From Sphingobacterium allocomposti (GTDB lineage Bacteria > Bacteroidota > Bacteroidia > Sphingobacteriales > Sphingobacteriaceae), in contig NZ_VNHX01000002.1 of the NCBI RefSeq assembly GCF_008124885.1, positions 62,001 to 126,000 on the forward strand: 64,000 nt of DNA, given 5' to 3'. Positions 26,322 to 35,373 of this stretch are shown in pieces (position 1 is the stretch's first letter; every line of letters starts with the position of its first letter). The translations under genes and the position numbers were made by a program. The notes beneath the pieces are model-generated. The model saw only the letters and a list, made by a program, of their open reading frames with translations. It made no database searches and was not told the DNA's origin.

Positions 26322-28196
26322 ATGGAGAGAAGGCCCGGCTGGCGCGCCAACCTGTCATTTTTTTTAGCCCTGTGTGGCTACTGGATGCTGTTATCCTTTT
26401 TGGACAGGATCGTTTTTGCGATAAGCGTATGGCATAAAATTGAGGATCCGATCGATGTACTCTATGCTTTCTGGCATGGGATAAAACTGGATCTGTCTTT
26501 AATGGGCTACTTGCAGGCACTGCCATTTTTGTTCTTTTTCATTCAGCAGCTGTGTTTGAAAATAAGTGTTTCTGCCTGGATTTTAAGAGGTTATGTATTT
26601 GTGCCCACGGTTCTTTTTGCAGCGGTGACGACGGCCAATCTACCGCTCTATGAAGCGTGGGGCGAAAAGATCAGTAAGCGGGCAATTACGCTGGGCATGG
26701 GCGCTATTGGTGGGGTGTCCAACTCTATCGATTTCGGAATGGTATGGCGGGGGGCGGTCGTACTGGCCGTCTTTTTCCTCTGCGCACACTATTTCTATCA
26801 TCTCGTTGTTGTACGTTATGCCAAATATGCTGCGCTTCCCAACCGTTTCGTTCAAGCGGCGGCGCTCGTCGTCGGCGCGGCGTTGATTTTTTCGCTTATC
26901 CGGGGCGGATACGGAAGGGCAACATTGAATCAAAGTTCCGTGTATTTTTCCGATGATAACATCGCCAACCACGTTGCAGTAAATACGTACTGGTCGTTTT
27001 TAAAGGATTTAACCAAAAGCACAAAAAGGAACCCTTATAAGTTCATGAGCGAACAGGAAGCTTCACGGGTTGCCGAACAGGTATTACGGCCTGCAAACGA
27101 CTTCGAAGAAGTTTTAACGACCAAGAGGCCCAACGTTATTCTGGTTTTACTGGAAGGCATGGTAGCGCAGGTTTTTGAAGATCTGGGCGGGGAAAAAGAC
27201 GTGACCCCCAAGATGAAACAGCTCATGGACGAAGGGATTTCATTTCGTCGGGCCTATGCTGCTGCCGATCGATCCGACAAGGGAATGATAGCCGTCATGA
27301 GCGGTTTCCCCGCTCAAGGGCCGGAAAGTATTATCAAATATATCCCCAAACACGAGAAGCTACCGGCTGTAGGGCAGATCTTTGACTCTTTGGGCTATGC
27401 GACATCCTTCTACCACGGTGGGCAGAGCGAGTTTTACAACTTTAAATCGTTTATGTTTACCCATGGTGTTGAGCATGTCGTTGATGACGCCGACTTTCCG
27501 TTAGGCGCGCAGCGGAACTCGTGGGGGGTATACGACCATGTGGTTGCGCAGCGGATGTTGCATGATCTGGGCGCTGGCGAAAAGCCTTTTTTCAGCATCT
27601 TTTATACAATTGTAAATCATGAGCCTTTTCATCTTTCACCGGGCTATAAATTCGGAAACAGTAGTAAAGCTAATGCTTACAGGAGTACAGCGTACTACAC
27701 GGATACGATGCTGTTTAATTTCATCGAAAAAGCAAAACAACAGCCATGGTACGAAGAATCGGTCGTTGTTGTCACCTCAGACCATGGGCATGTCTATCCG
27801 CAGGAGAAGTTTGGACTGGAGCGGCCGGAACGTTACCATATTCCCCTTTTCGTATTTGGAGGTGCGTTAAAAGATGAGTATAAAGGGAAGAAAGTTGATG
27901 AGGTGGTGAGCCAACTGGATGTGGCCAGTACGCTGGCCGGTTTTGTCGGTGCTCCGGCCGGCCGATTTCGGTATTCGCAGAATTTATTCGCCCGGAACCG
28001 GGCACATACGGCTTTTTTCAATGCTAACGGGACGTTTGGTGTGGTTAATAGCGAGGCTGTGGTCAGTTACGATATGTTGCGCCGCGACGTGGGGTATACG
28101 ACAGTTCCAAAGAGCGACAAAGAAAGGCGGGACAGCCTATTGCACATCGCAAAAGGATACTACCAAAGGGTTTTTGAAGATTTTTTGGCGTATTAG
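26322..28196 (+). CDS. LTA synthase-like membrane sulfatase
   Basis: This 624-residue protein has about five N-terminal membrane segments (to about residue 200) and a C-terminal sulfatase/alkaline-phosphatase-type domain facing the periplasm. NVILVLLEGM contributes the first metal-binding Glu; AADRSDKGMIAVMSGFP holds the nucleophile position (Ser318, Thr in LtaS); TSDHGH near 490 supplies Asp-His metal ligands. Relatives transfer phosphoglycerol or phosphoethanolamine to envelope glycans or lipids, but in Bacteroidota the substrate is unknown. Divergent from valS with its own -7 element; convergent with the outer-membrane protein gene at 28231. Confidence 0.87.
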   Translation: MERRPGWRANLSFFLALCGYWMLLSFLDRIVFAISVWHKIEDPIDVLYAFWHGIKLDLSLMGYLQALPFLFFFIQQLCLKISVSAWILRGYVFVPTVLFAAVTTANLPLYEAWGEKISKRAITLGMGAIGGVSNSIDFGMVWRGAVVLAVFFLCAHYFYHLVVVRYAKYAALPNRFVQAAALVVGAALIFSLIRGGYGRATLNQSSVYFSDDNIANHVAVNTYWSFLKDLTKSTKRNPYKFMSEQEASRVAEQVLRPANDFEEVLTTKRPNVILVLLEGMVAQVFEDLGGEKDVTPKMKQLMDEGISFRRAYAAADRSDKGMIAVMSGFPAQGPESIIKYIPKHEKLPAVGQIFDSLGYATSFYHGGQSEFYNFKSFMFTHGVEHVVDDADFPLGAQRNSWGVYDHVVAQRMLHDLGAGEKPFFSIFYTIVNHEPFHLSPGYKFGNSSKANAYRSTAYYTDTMLFNFIEKAKQQPWYEESVVVVTSDHGHVYPQEKFGLERPERYHIPLFVFGGALKDEYKGKKVDEVVSQLDVASTLAGFVGAPAGRFRYSQNLFARNRAHTAFFNANGTFGVVNSEAVVSYDMLRRDVGYTTVPKSDKERRDSLLHIAKGYYQRVFEDFLAY

Positions 28197-28230
28197 ATAG
28201 GAGTTAGAGAAGTTCTTCTGCCCCCTCTGA

Positions 28231-29259
28231 CTATTTTAACTCTTCTAACAACGTCTTTTTGTTGCGGAATTTATAGCGTAATGTAAATGCTTGCTGGTTG
28301 CTGATCTGATCGGGGGCGAAATGAAAGGAGGCGGTGAACTTGCCTTCTAAGGGCCCCTTGCGAAACGGGATCCATCCCAAGTCAAGACGATTATACTTAT
28401 CACGATGGTAGAAGGAGTCGCCCATCGGAAGGTGCTGTGCCTGGCCGAGATACAAGGTGTTCATCAGGAAGAAGCGCCGGAAACCGAGGTAAAGATTCGA
28501 AACAAAGCCCCTGGCGACACGGAGGTCATATCTGGTCCGTATGCGGTCGAATCCAACAGCAATGCCCGCGTCGAACGTCAGGGAGTCCAAAAAGCTCCGG
28601 TGGCTAAAATCTACTCCGGCGCGGACGATCACGACGCCGTTATCCTGAATGTGTTCCTCGATACTGTCATTACTGCTCAGTGCGTTATGATAGAGCAGTG
28701 CGTCGTCGGCAATGAAGAATCGTCCGATTTTATACTTGCCGGACAGGCCAACTACGAATCGCTCCCGAAAATGGTGACTTTGTTTACTCAGCCAATCGAT
28801 AAACAAGGCTTGTTGTAACTGTTTGTTCTGAAAACCGAGGTACATCCCTTCGATGTTTGGACGGTCATAGAAAAGCGTATCAGAGAGTACCATACGCGGT
28901 ACGTCTTTTAGACGTTCATAACGTGGCATATGCCCCAGCGCGAAATCGAACTTTTTATTCCTGAAATTATAATAGGCAATCGGCAGAACGCGATCTTTGT
29001 TTTCCCGATGCTTACCAAAATCTTGGTTATACTGGATTCCGCCAACAATGCGGTGGTTGCTATCGATGGCAAAAAAAAGACTTGGCGAGAGGAGCGTTCC
29101 CAAAATGGTTTTGTCTTCCGTATAGATTGATTTGTATTCCCTGTTGTCTACATAGCCAAAGAAGTCTACGGTCAAGCCGGTTTGTTGCGCAATGGCCGCC
29201 GGACAGATCCGAAAACATAGGAGTAAAAAGATAGCTACAACGCGTGTCGATTGTTTCAT
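28231..29259 (-). CDS. Outer-membrane beta-barrel protein, function unknown
   Basis: Counted from ATG 29259, this 342-residue protein has a signal peptide (hydrophobic AIFLLLCF, cleavage near AAIAQQ) and alternating-hydrophobicity strands throughout, with aromatic-rich turns such as GYVDNREYKS and HMPRYERLKDVPR, ending in QQAFTLRYKFRNKK. This suggests an outer-membrane barrel of porin type. The open frame extends 17 codons upstream, but that part (PRRYVPRND) is translation of the REP element at 29280 and is rejected. No family could be named. Convergent with the sulfatase gene, 34 bp apart. Confidence 0.7.
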   Translation of the reverse strand: MKQSTRVVAIFLLLCFRICPAAIAQQTGLTVDFFGYVDNREYKSIYTEDKTILGTLLSPSLFFAIDSNHRIVGGIQYNQDFGKHRENKDRVLPIAYYNFRNKKFDFALGHMPRYERLKDVPRMVLSDTLFYDRPNIEGMYLGFQNKQLQQALFIDWLSKQSHHFRERFVVGLSGKYKIGRFFIADDALLYHNALSSNDSIEEHIQDNGVVIVRAGVDFSHRSFLDSLTFDAGIAVGFDRIRTRYDLRVARGFVSNLYLGFRRFFLMNTLYLGQAQHLPMGDSFYHRDKYNRLDLGWIPFRKGPLEGKFTASFHFAPDQISNQQAFTLRYKFRNKKTLLEELK

Positions 29260-29279
29260 CAATAGTTGGTAAAAAAATA

Positions 29280-29417
29280 CGTCATTGCGAGGTACGTAGC
29301 GACGCGGCAACCGAACGTAGTAAACTCCTGAATGCCATTAGAAATAAGTGCTAATGGATGATCTGTGTTTCCTATCGCCAGATTGCCACGTCGTCATTTT
29401 TCCTCCTCGCAATGACG
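29280..29417. repeat. Nested palindromic REP/MITE-like element
   Basis: Perfect 13-bp terminal inverted repeats, CGTCATTGCGAGG (29280-29292) and CCTCGCAATGACG (29405-29417), enclose a second imperfect pair (GCGACGCGGCAA near 29299, TTGCCACGTCGT near 29384) and a core hairpin CCATTAG/CTAATGG (29335-29341, 29351-29357). The whole 138-bp element can fold into one long stem. The terminal sequence is a widespread REP-type text in intergenic DNA of many bacteria. No coding capacity. Confidence 0.8.
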
Positions 29418-29449
29418 GCGATGACTCAATTATAAATCATCGTATATGT

Positions 29450-30688
29450 TTACACTTCCAACAACAACCTCGCAGGGTCTTCCAGCAACTGTTTGACGCG
29501 TACCAGGAAACTGACAGATTCCCGTCCGTCGATGATGCGGTGGTCATAGGAGAGTGCAATGTACATCATCGGTCGGATAACGACCTGTCCATTTTCTGCT
29601 ACAGGACGTTGAACGATATTGTGCATACCTAGGATCGCAGACTGAGGAGCGTTGATGATAGGTGTGGACATCATCGAGCCGAAGACACCGCCATTTGTAA
29701 TTGTAAATGTACCACCAGTCATCTCATCGATTGTTAACTTATTATCACGGGCTTTGGTAGCCAGCGCGACAATTTCCTTCTCAATCTGATGTAAACTCAT
29801 GGATTCTGCGTTTCTAATTACCGGAACTACGAGTCCTTTAGGAGCCGATACCGCGATCGAGATGTCGCAGAAGTCCGAGTAGACGATCTCGTTTTCTTCG
29901 ATGCGCGCGTTTACGGCAGGCCATTCTTTTAAAGCCGTTGTTACGGCCTTCGTGAAGAAGGACATGAATCCGAGTCCGACGCCATGTTTTTCTTTAAAGG
30001 TGTCTTTATACTTCGAGCGAAGATCCATAATCGGCTGCATGTTTACCTCGTTAAAGGTAGTAAGCATGGCCGTTTCATTTTTAACGCTAACGAGGCGTTT
30101 CGCGATAGTTTTACGCAGGGAAGTCATCTTCTCACGACGCTCATTCCGCGCTCCGGCAACCGGAGCAGGAGCTGGGGCTGCAGCAGGCTTCGATTCCGCC
30201 GCTTTAGCTGTCGCAGAGGCCGCCTGCGCTTTCTCGGCATCTTCTTTCGTAATACGGCCGTCTTTACCGGTTCCTTTGATGGTGGACGGGTCAATGCCTT
30301 TTTCTCTTAAGATCTTAGCAGCGGCAGGTGAAGCCGTGCCTGCTGCGTATGATTCCGGGCTTTCCGGATCATTTTTGGCAGCTGGAGCAGCGGCGCCTTC
30401 AGCCGCTGCGGCAGGAGCTTCTTCTTTCTTTTCAGCACCACCGGCAGGAGCATCACCATCTTCGATAGTACATACTACTGCGCCAATTTCTAAAGTGTCT
30501 CCTTCTTGAGCTATAATCTTTAGAATTCCGGCTCTTTCAGCAGGTAGTTCAAAAGTAGCTTTGTCAGATTCCAATTCAGCGATATTCTCGTCCATTTCAA
30601 CGTAATCGCCATCTTGTTTTAGCCATTGTGCCAAGGTCACCTCTGTGATGGATTCACCTACGGCTGGTACTTTGATTTCTAAGCTCAT
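29450..30688 (-). CDS. sucB: 2-oxoglutarate dehydrogenase E2 (dihydrolipoyl succinyltransferase)
   Basis: This 412-residue protein has an N-terminal lipoyl domain with the lipoylated Lys43 in [12 protein letters not shown], an Ala/Pro/Glu-rich linker (about 80-125), a peripheral subunit-binding domain ([28 protein letters not shown]-like, about 130-165), a second Ala/Pro linker and the catalytic acyltransferase domain, with His and Asp in [10 protein letters not shown] near the C-terminus. It transfers succinyl to CoA in the TCA cycle. Start at 30688 ([13 protein letters not shown]) follows the family. 48 bp after sucA, same operon. No lpd (E3) gene is adjacent. Confidence 0.96.
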   Translation of the reverse strand: MSLEIKVPAVGESITEVTLAQWLKQDGDYVEMDENIAELESDKATFELPAERAGILKIIAQEGDTLEIGAVVCTIEDGDAPAGGAEKKEEAPAAAAEGAAAPAAKNDPESPESYAAGTASPAAAKILREKGIDPSTIKGTGKDGRITKEDAEKAQAASATAKAAESKPAAAPAPAPVAGARNERREKMTSLRKTIAKRLVSVKNETAMLTTFNEVNMQPIMDLRSKYKDTFKEKHGVGLGFMSFFTKAVTTALKEWPAVNARIEENEIVYSDFCDISIAVSAPKGLVVPVIRNAESMSLHQIEKEIVALATKARDNKLTIDEMTGGTFTITNGGVFGSMMSTPIINAPQSAILGMHNIVQRPVAENGQVVIRPMMYIALSYDHRIIDGRESVSFLVRVKQLLEDPARLLLEV

Positions 30689-30736
30689 ATTTTCTTTTTC
30701 TGGTATACCGAACAACAGTTAAGCTGCCGATATGTT

Positions 30737-33466
30737 TTATATTTGAAATGCTTTGTTAATTATCTCTGTCTGTTGTGCAACGTGCTGCTTCATATATCCT
30801 GTAGCAGGGGAACCGCTTTCCGGACGGGCAATATATTTCAGATTCAGTCCGGTGTCGCGGAGTTTGCGTGAGTAGTATGGCCATGCGCCCATATTCTCAT
30901 TTTCTTCCTGCACCCATACAAATTCTGCTTTGGCGTATTTCTTCCGCAACGTTTCGAGTTGGTCGTATGCAATTGGGAATAGCTGTTCAATACGCACGAT
31001 CGCCACATCCTTACGCTTATCCGCCTCTTGTTTTTCCAATAAGTCGTAGTACACTTTGCCGGAGCACAGAAGAACACGTTTTACGGATTTAGCCGTAACA
31101 GTTGTATCGTCGATGATTTCCTCAAATCCTTTTTCTGTAAAGTCGCTTAGCGCCGACACCGCTTTCGGATGACGTAGCAGGCTTTTCGGAGTCGCTACGA
31201 TCAGAGGCTTGCGGAATTCGCGGTGCAGCTGTCTGCGCAACAAGTGGAAAAAGTTGGCTGGTGTTGTACAGTTGGCAACGATCATGTTGTTGTTGGCACA
31301 CAGTTCGAGATAACGCTCGATGCGGCACGAAGAGTGCTCGGGGCCCTGTCCTTCCATACCATGGGGTAACAACATAACGAGCCCGTTGGAACGTTTCCAT
31401 TTTGTTTCGCCCGACGAAATATATTGGTCGAACACGATTTGCGCGCCGTTGGCGAAGTCGCCGAACTGTGCTTCCCAGATGGTCAGCGAATTGGGGTTTA
31501 CGGATGCATATCCGTATTCGAAGGCAAGCACGCCATACTCGGAAAGCAACGAGTTATAGATGTGGAATTTATCACCACCTTTCATTTTCGAAAGCGGCGT
31601 ATACGTCTCGTCCGAATCTTCAAGCGTGACGACCGCATGGCGGTGTGAGAAAGTTCCGCGCTGTACGTCCTGACCGGAAATACGCACACGGTAGTCCTCG
31701 TTCAGCAAGGTCGCGTATGCCATCAGTTCTCCCATTGCCCAATCGTATTTATCTGTCTCGATCATTTTAAGGCGATCCTCAAATACCTTGGTGATCTTAC
31801 GGAAGAATTTCTTGTCTTTTGGAAGCGTATTCATTTCCTTTGCCAAAGCGAGGAACAGCTCCTTCGACACTTTTGTATCTGCAGGTTGAAAGATATCGGC
31901 CTGCCTAGCCGGCCGAAGGCCCTTCCAGGCACCGGCAAACATAGGACGCTCGTCGCTGATCTTTTCTACTGCTTTAGCTTCGTCCAGACGTTCTTGCAGC
32001 AATGTGCGGAAGTCTTTTTCAAGCAGTTTCGCGAAATCGATATCGATGCTTCCCTGGTCTACCAGTTTTTTAACATAGATAGCCAACGTGTTTGGATGTT
32101 TCTCGATCAGTTTATACAGCGATGGCTGCGTAAACTTAGGTTCGTCCGCTTCGTTGTGTCCATAACGTCTGTAGCCCAGAAGATCTATGAACACGTCTGT
32201 CTTGTATTTCTGACGGTATTCTACCGCCAGATTGATCGCATATACCAATGCTTCCACGTCATCGCCGTTGACATGAAATACAGGAGATAGGGTTACTTTG
32301 GCAATATCTGTACAATAGGTGGATGAGCGGGCATCCTTATAGTTTGTCGTAAAACCAACCTGGTTGTTGATAACGATATGGATGGTTCCTCCCGTCTTAT
32401 AGCCATCAAGTTTAGACATCTGGATGGTCTCATAGACGATACCTTGTGCGGCCACTGCCGCATCTCCGTGTATGAGGATAGGGGCTATCTTGGACGAGTC
32501 GCCTCCATATTTCATGTCGATTTTTGACCGCACCATACCTTCTGCAACGCCGTCAACTGTTTCCAGATGGGATGGGTTAGGAGCCAAGCTAAGGTGAATG
32601 TTTTTGCCGTCCTGGCTGGTGATGTCGGAAGAAAAACCAAGGTGATATTTTACATCGCCTCCAAACTGTATTTCCGGGTCGGCCTCGTACATCTTTCCTT
32701 CGAACTCGGAGAAAATTGTTTTATAGGATTTGCCCATGATGTTGGTCAATACGTTTAATCGACCGCGGTGAGCCATACCGATTACAAATTCTTCGATACC
32801 TAAAGATGATCCCTTTTGGATGACGGAGTCTAATGCCGGAATCAAAGATTCGGCACCTTCTAATGAGAACCGTTTTTGCCCCAAAAATTTAGTACCGAGG
32901 AAGCTTTCAAAAATAACAGCTTCGTTTAGTTTCTTTAAAATACGTTTTTTCTCCTCCAATGTAAATTTAGGCGTATTTCTTTCCGCCTCCATTTTATCCT
33001 GAAGGAATTTGATTTTCTCTGGATGACGGATGTACCGAAATTCCGCTCCGATAGAGCGACAGTACGTGTCTTCAATAAGTTGCCGGATATCCCTTAGCTT
33101 GGCGGGGCCCAGCCCCACTTCCACACCTGCATTAAACACGGTGTCGAGGTCGGCTTCAGAAAGGCCAAAGGTTTCCAGTTCTTTGCCCGGAAAATACCTG
33201 CGGCGTTCGCGGACAGGGTTGGTTTCTGTAAACAGATGTCCACGGTCCCGATACCCGTTGATCATGTTCAGCACGTTTATCTCTTTAAGCGCCTGTTCCG
33301 GCGTTTCTACGGCTACACCGCCGCCGCCGCTGCTCTGTCCAAAGTCAAAACCTTCAAAAAATTTCTGCCAGCTTACATCTACTGCGTTAGGGTCTTCCTT
33401 GTATGCTTGATATAACGAGTCAATATAGCCTGAATCTGCGTTACTCAAATATGTTAATTTATCCAT
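30737..33466 (-). CDS. sucA: 2-oxoglutarate dehydrogenase E1
   Basis: This 909-residue thiamine-diphosphate enzyme has the SucA N-terminal segment (YLSNADSGYIDSLYQAYKEDPNAVD), GMAHRGRLNVLTNI, the ThDP/Mg site HGDAAVAAQGIVYET...INNQVGFTT and the C-terminal transketolase-like domain with EGQGPEHSSCRIERYLEL. It decarboxylates 2-oxoglutarate and passes succinyl to the E2 lipoyl group. First gene of sucA-sucB. The -7 element TAACTTTG (33496-33503) is 29 bp upstream, and a long palindrome lies at 33557-33589. Confidence 0.97.
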   Translation of the reverse strand: MDKLTYLSNADSGYIDSLYQAYKEDPNAVDVSWQKFFEGFDFGQSSGGGGVAVETPEQALKEINVLNMINGYRDRGHLFTETNPVRERRRYFPGKELETFGLSEADLDTVFNAGVEVGLGPAKLRDIRQLIEDTYCRSIGAEFRYIRHPEKIKFLQDKMEAERNTPKFTLEEKKRILKKLNEAVIFESFLGTKFLGQKRFSLEGAESLIPALDSVIQKGSSLGIEEFVIGMAHRGRLNVLTNIMGKSYKTIFSEFEGKMYEADPEIQFGGDVKYHLGFSSDITSQDGKNIHLSLAPNPSHLETVDGVAEGMVRSKIDMKYGGDSSKIAPILIHGDAAVAAQGIVYETIQMSKLDGYKTGGTIHIVINNQVGFTTNYKDARSSTYCTDIAKVTLSPVFHVNGDDVEALVYAINLAVEYRQKYKTDVFIDLLGYRRYGHNEADEPKFTQPSLYKLIEKHPNTLAIYVKKLVDQGSIDIDFAKLLEKDFRTLLQERLDEAKAVEKISDERPMFAGAWKGLRPARQADIFQPADTKVSKELFLALAKEMNTLPKDKKFFRKITKVFEDRLKMIETDKYDWAMGELMAYATLLNEDYRVRISGQDVQRGTFSHRHAVVTLEDSDETYTPLSKMKGGDKFHIYNSLLSEYGVLAFEYGYASVNPNSLTIWEAQFGDFANGAQIVFDQYISSGETKWKRSNGLVMLLPHGMEGQGPEHSSCRIERYLELCANNNMIVANCTTPANFFHLLRRQLHREFRKPLIVATPKSLLRHPKAVSALSDFTEKGFEEIIDDTTVTAKSVKRVLLCSGKVYYDLLEKQEADKRKDVAIVRIEQLFPIAYDQLETLRKKYAKAEFVWVQEENENMGAWPYYSRKLRDTGLNLKYIARPESGSPATGYMKQHVAQQTEIINKAFQI

Positions 33467-33495
33467 GAGGAAATCTTACGTATAAAAATTTTGCC

Positions 33496-33503
33496 CAAAG
33501 TTA
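33496..33503 (-). promoter_or_regulatory. -7 element for sucAB
   Basis: CAAAGTTA reads TAACTTTG on the minus strand, an exact TAnnTTTG match, 29 bp before the sucA ATG. Confidence 0.6.
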
Positions 33504-33556
33504 GCAAATAATAAATATTATGTCACGCTTTAAGTGAACAAAATACGCGTTATAAC

Positions 33557-33589
33557 GGCATAAAATTCAAGAAATCGAAATTTTATGCC
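33557..33589. promoter_or_regulatory. Palindrome upstream of sucA (GCATAAAAT half-sites)
   Basis: GGCATAAAATT (33557-33567) and AATTTTATGCC (33579-33589) are a perfect 11-bp inverted repeat with an 11-bp spacer, 53 bp upstream of the sucA -7 element and 50 bp past the cryptochrome stop. No T-tract follows, so an operator is more likely than a terminator. The half-site resembles the palindrome at 34913-34930. Confidence 0.45.
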
Positions 33590-33639
33590 AAAATTCGAAA
33601 CAAGCTCTTATTCAGCCCTGCCAAAAAGTTGAAAAGCTG

Positions 33640-34878
33640 TTAAACGGTCTCTTTTGGACGGTAGTGTTTTTTAACCAGATCCTGCCAGGACGCTTTCAGA
33701 TTATCCTTGGTGCTGGTGCCTTTCTGTGCAAAATGCAGCCAGTAACCGTAAGTGGTCGAAGGGGCATAGTCGAGCAGGGATTCTTCGAAAAAGCTAGCCC
33801 CGGCAAGGTAATGAATGTTCTCCTCCTGCATGAAATACGCGGCTAGAATTTCCCGGTATTCGTAAGGCAGGTTGCCCTCTGTCTTCAATGCGGTGAGTAA
33901 GTCATCGATCACCGGATGTCTGCTTCCCTTGGAGACGCATTTTTGTAGCTGCCGTGCACTGGACACGAGGTCGTTATCGGGGTCGAGATTCTTGAAGAAG
34001 ATATTCGGATACTTCTTGAGCATAAAACGGAAGTAGTCGCGCCATAGCAGACGCAGGATGAGCCGGTCGTATTTCTTCTTGTTTGAAGCCGTATACCGCT
34101 CTTTTATTCTGTGGTAATAATACGCCGGGGATACAGCGCCTAAGGCGATGTACGGGGATATGAGGTTGTAGTCGTCCATATCGTCGTAGTCTGGCGCTAA
34201 CGTTGTTTCTATGGTCTGCAATGCAGAAGCCTCGCCTCCGGGTAGTAAAGACGCACCGCCCTGTGCGATGCTATCGGCTTCAGCGTCGCTATAGCCAAGC
34301 TCGCTCAGTGTTGGTATGTCCGTTGCCTCAAGGTGCGGGTGTGTAATAAACGGAGCAACCGGCGGTATAACAGGCCGGACAAAACTTTCTTTTTCGACCT
34401 TTTTCTTGAAGGCACTGAAAGCATCCGGAATGTCACGGATGGGAAAGGGAAGATCCTCTTTATGATAAAGCGTGTGTCCGATGAAGTGCTTTAGGTTGAT
34501 TTTTTCCTGCCAAAGCACAGCCTCTACCAGTTCGGAAATTTTAGTCTCCCTGTTTGCGACTTCCCGATGATGGTAAACCTCTGTGACATCATATTTAGCA
34601 CAGAGCGTGCCGATTAAGTCTTCAGGTTTACCCTGGAAAACCAGCAGATCGGCCCCCATATCCTGTAGTGTCTTCTTAAAGTGTCTTACGGATTCCAGGA
34701 GAAAGCGGGCTCGGAGTATGCCCGTGTTCTTAAATCCCAGCCGGTTTTCACCGAAATAACGTGGGTCAAAGAAGTAGACGGGAATAACAATGTCTCCTTT
34801 ATTAACGGCCTCCGACAAAATTTCGTTGTCATGAATACGTAGATCATTTCGGAACCATACTAAAATCACCTTTTTCAT
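33640..34878 (-). CDS. DASH-family cryptochrome / photolyase
   Basis: This 412-residue protein starts KKVILVWFRNDLRIHDN, the photolyase/cryptochrome antenna-domain N-terminus, and has the C-terminal FAD-binding domain with RLLWRDYFRFMLKKYP and FFEESLLDYAPSTTYGYWLHFAQKGTS-type segments of the DASH group. DASH proteins repair cyclobutane dimers in single-stranded or looped DNA using blue light. It is slightly shorter than most DASH members (about 430-500). No other photobiology genes are adjacent. A GCATAAA/TTTATGC palindrome lies 35 bp upstream of the ATG. Confidence 0.88.
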   Translation of the reverse strand: MKKVILVWFRNDLRIHDNEILSEAVNKGDIVIPVYFFDPRYFGENRLGFKNTGILRARFLLESVRHFKKTLQDMGADLLVFQGKPEDLIGTLCAKYDVTEVYHHREVANRETKISELVEAVLWQEKINLKHFIGHTLYHKEDLPFPIRDIPDAFSAFKKKVEKESFVRPVIPPVAPFITHPHLEATDIPTLSELGYSDAEADSIAQGGASLLPGGEASALQTIETTLAPDYDDMDDYNLISPYIALGAVSPAYYYHRIKERYTASNKKKYDRLILRLLWRDYFRFMLKKYPNIFFKNLDPDNDLVSSARQLQKCVSKGSRHPVIDDLLTALKTEGNLPYEYREILAAYFMQEENIHYLAGASFFEESLLDYAPSTTYGYWLHFAQKGTSTKDNLKASWQDLVKKHYRPKETV

Positions 34879-34912
34879 TCAAATAATTTGTTTTTTAATG
34901 GTGATGAAACTT

Positions 34913-34930
34913 GCATAAATTATTTTATGC
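34913..34930. promoter_or_regulatory. Palindrome upstream of the cryptochrome gene
   Basis: GCATAAA (34913-34919) and TTTATGC (34924-34930) are a perfect inverted repeat with a 4-bp spacer, 35 bp upstream of the ATG at 34878. An outer GATGAA...TTCATC pair surrounds it. The half-site matches that of the sucA palindrome. Confidence 0.4.
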
Positions 34931-35373
34931 TTCTCTATAGGTTAATTTATACAGGCTTCATCAAAAAAACTTTCGCAGAGGCGTTAATAAATATCACAAA
35001 TATAATGTAAACTATCCACTATCTGGGTTGGGGGAGACATGTTAGCCCTCTTTTGACAAAGTATAGACAATCGCCCCCGCCACCTACACCGGTCGGGGCT
35101 ATGGGTCAGCTAAAGTATATCGCCGGTTGGCTTTTTTTCACTTCTCCATTGCCGATGCAATCCGAAGGTCCCTCATATTCTAGTTAGGTGATTGGGCTCT
35201 CGTTTGTAACAATTATATTTTCACCGAACATTCGGAAGAGTCTTCTGTTATTTGTTATTGAATTTCCTCTTATAAATAAGTCTTCAATAGTGGAGGAGAG
35301 CAAGAGGTCCATTTTATATTCATTACATTTTATATAAAATGAATTATTTAGGTTTGAATGCGACTGTGTGTTT
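34931..35373. other. Intergenic region between divergent cryptochrome and SDR-like genes
   Basis: No gene seen. 35060-35140 is locally GC-rich and ends in a T-run (GCCGGTTGGCTTTTTTTC near 35123-35140). A 71-codon minus frame at 35184-35399 shows no coding signal. AT-rich sequence before 35374 presumably contains the promoter of the plus-strand gene, but no exact TAnnTTTG element was found. Confidence 0.4.

Noticed and set aside
29260-29310. Upstream extension of the outer-membrane protein (PRRYVPRND)
   Set aside because: It is translation of the REP-like inverted repeat; a signal peptide starts at 29259.
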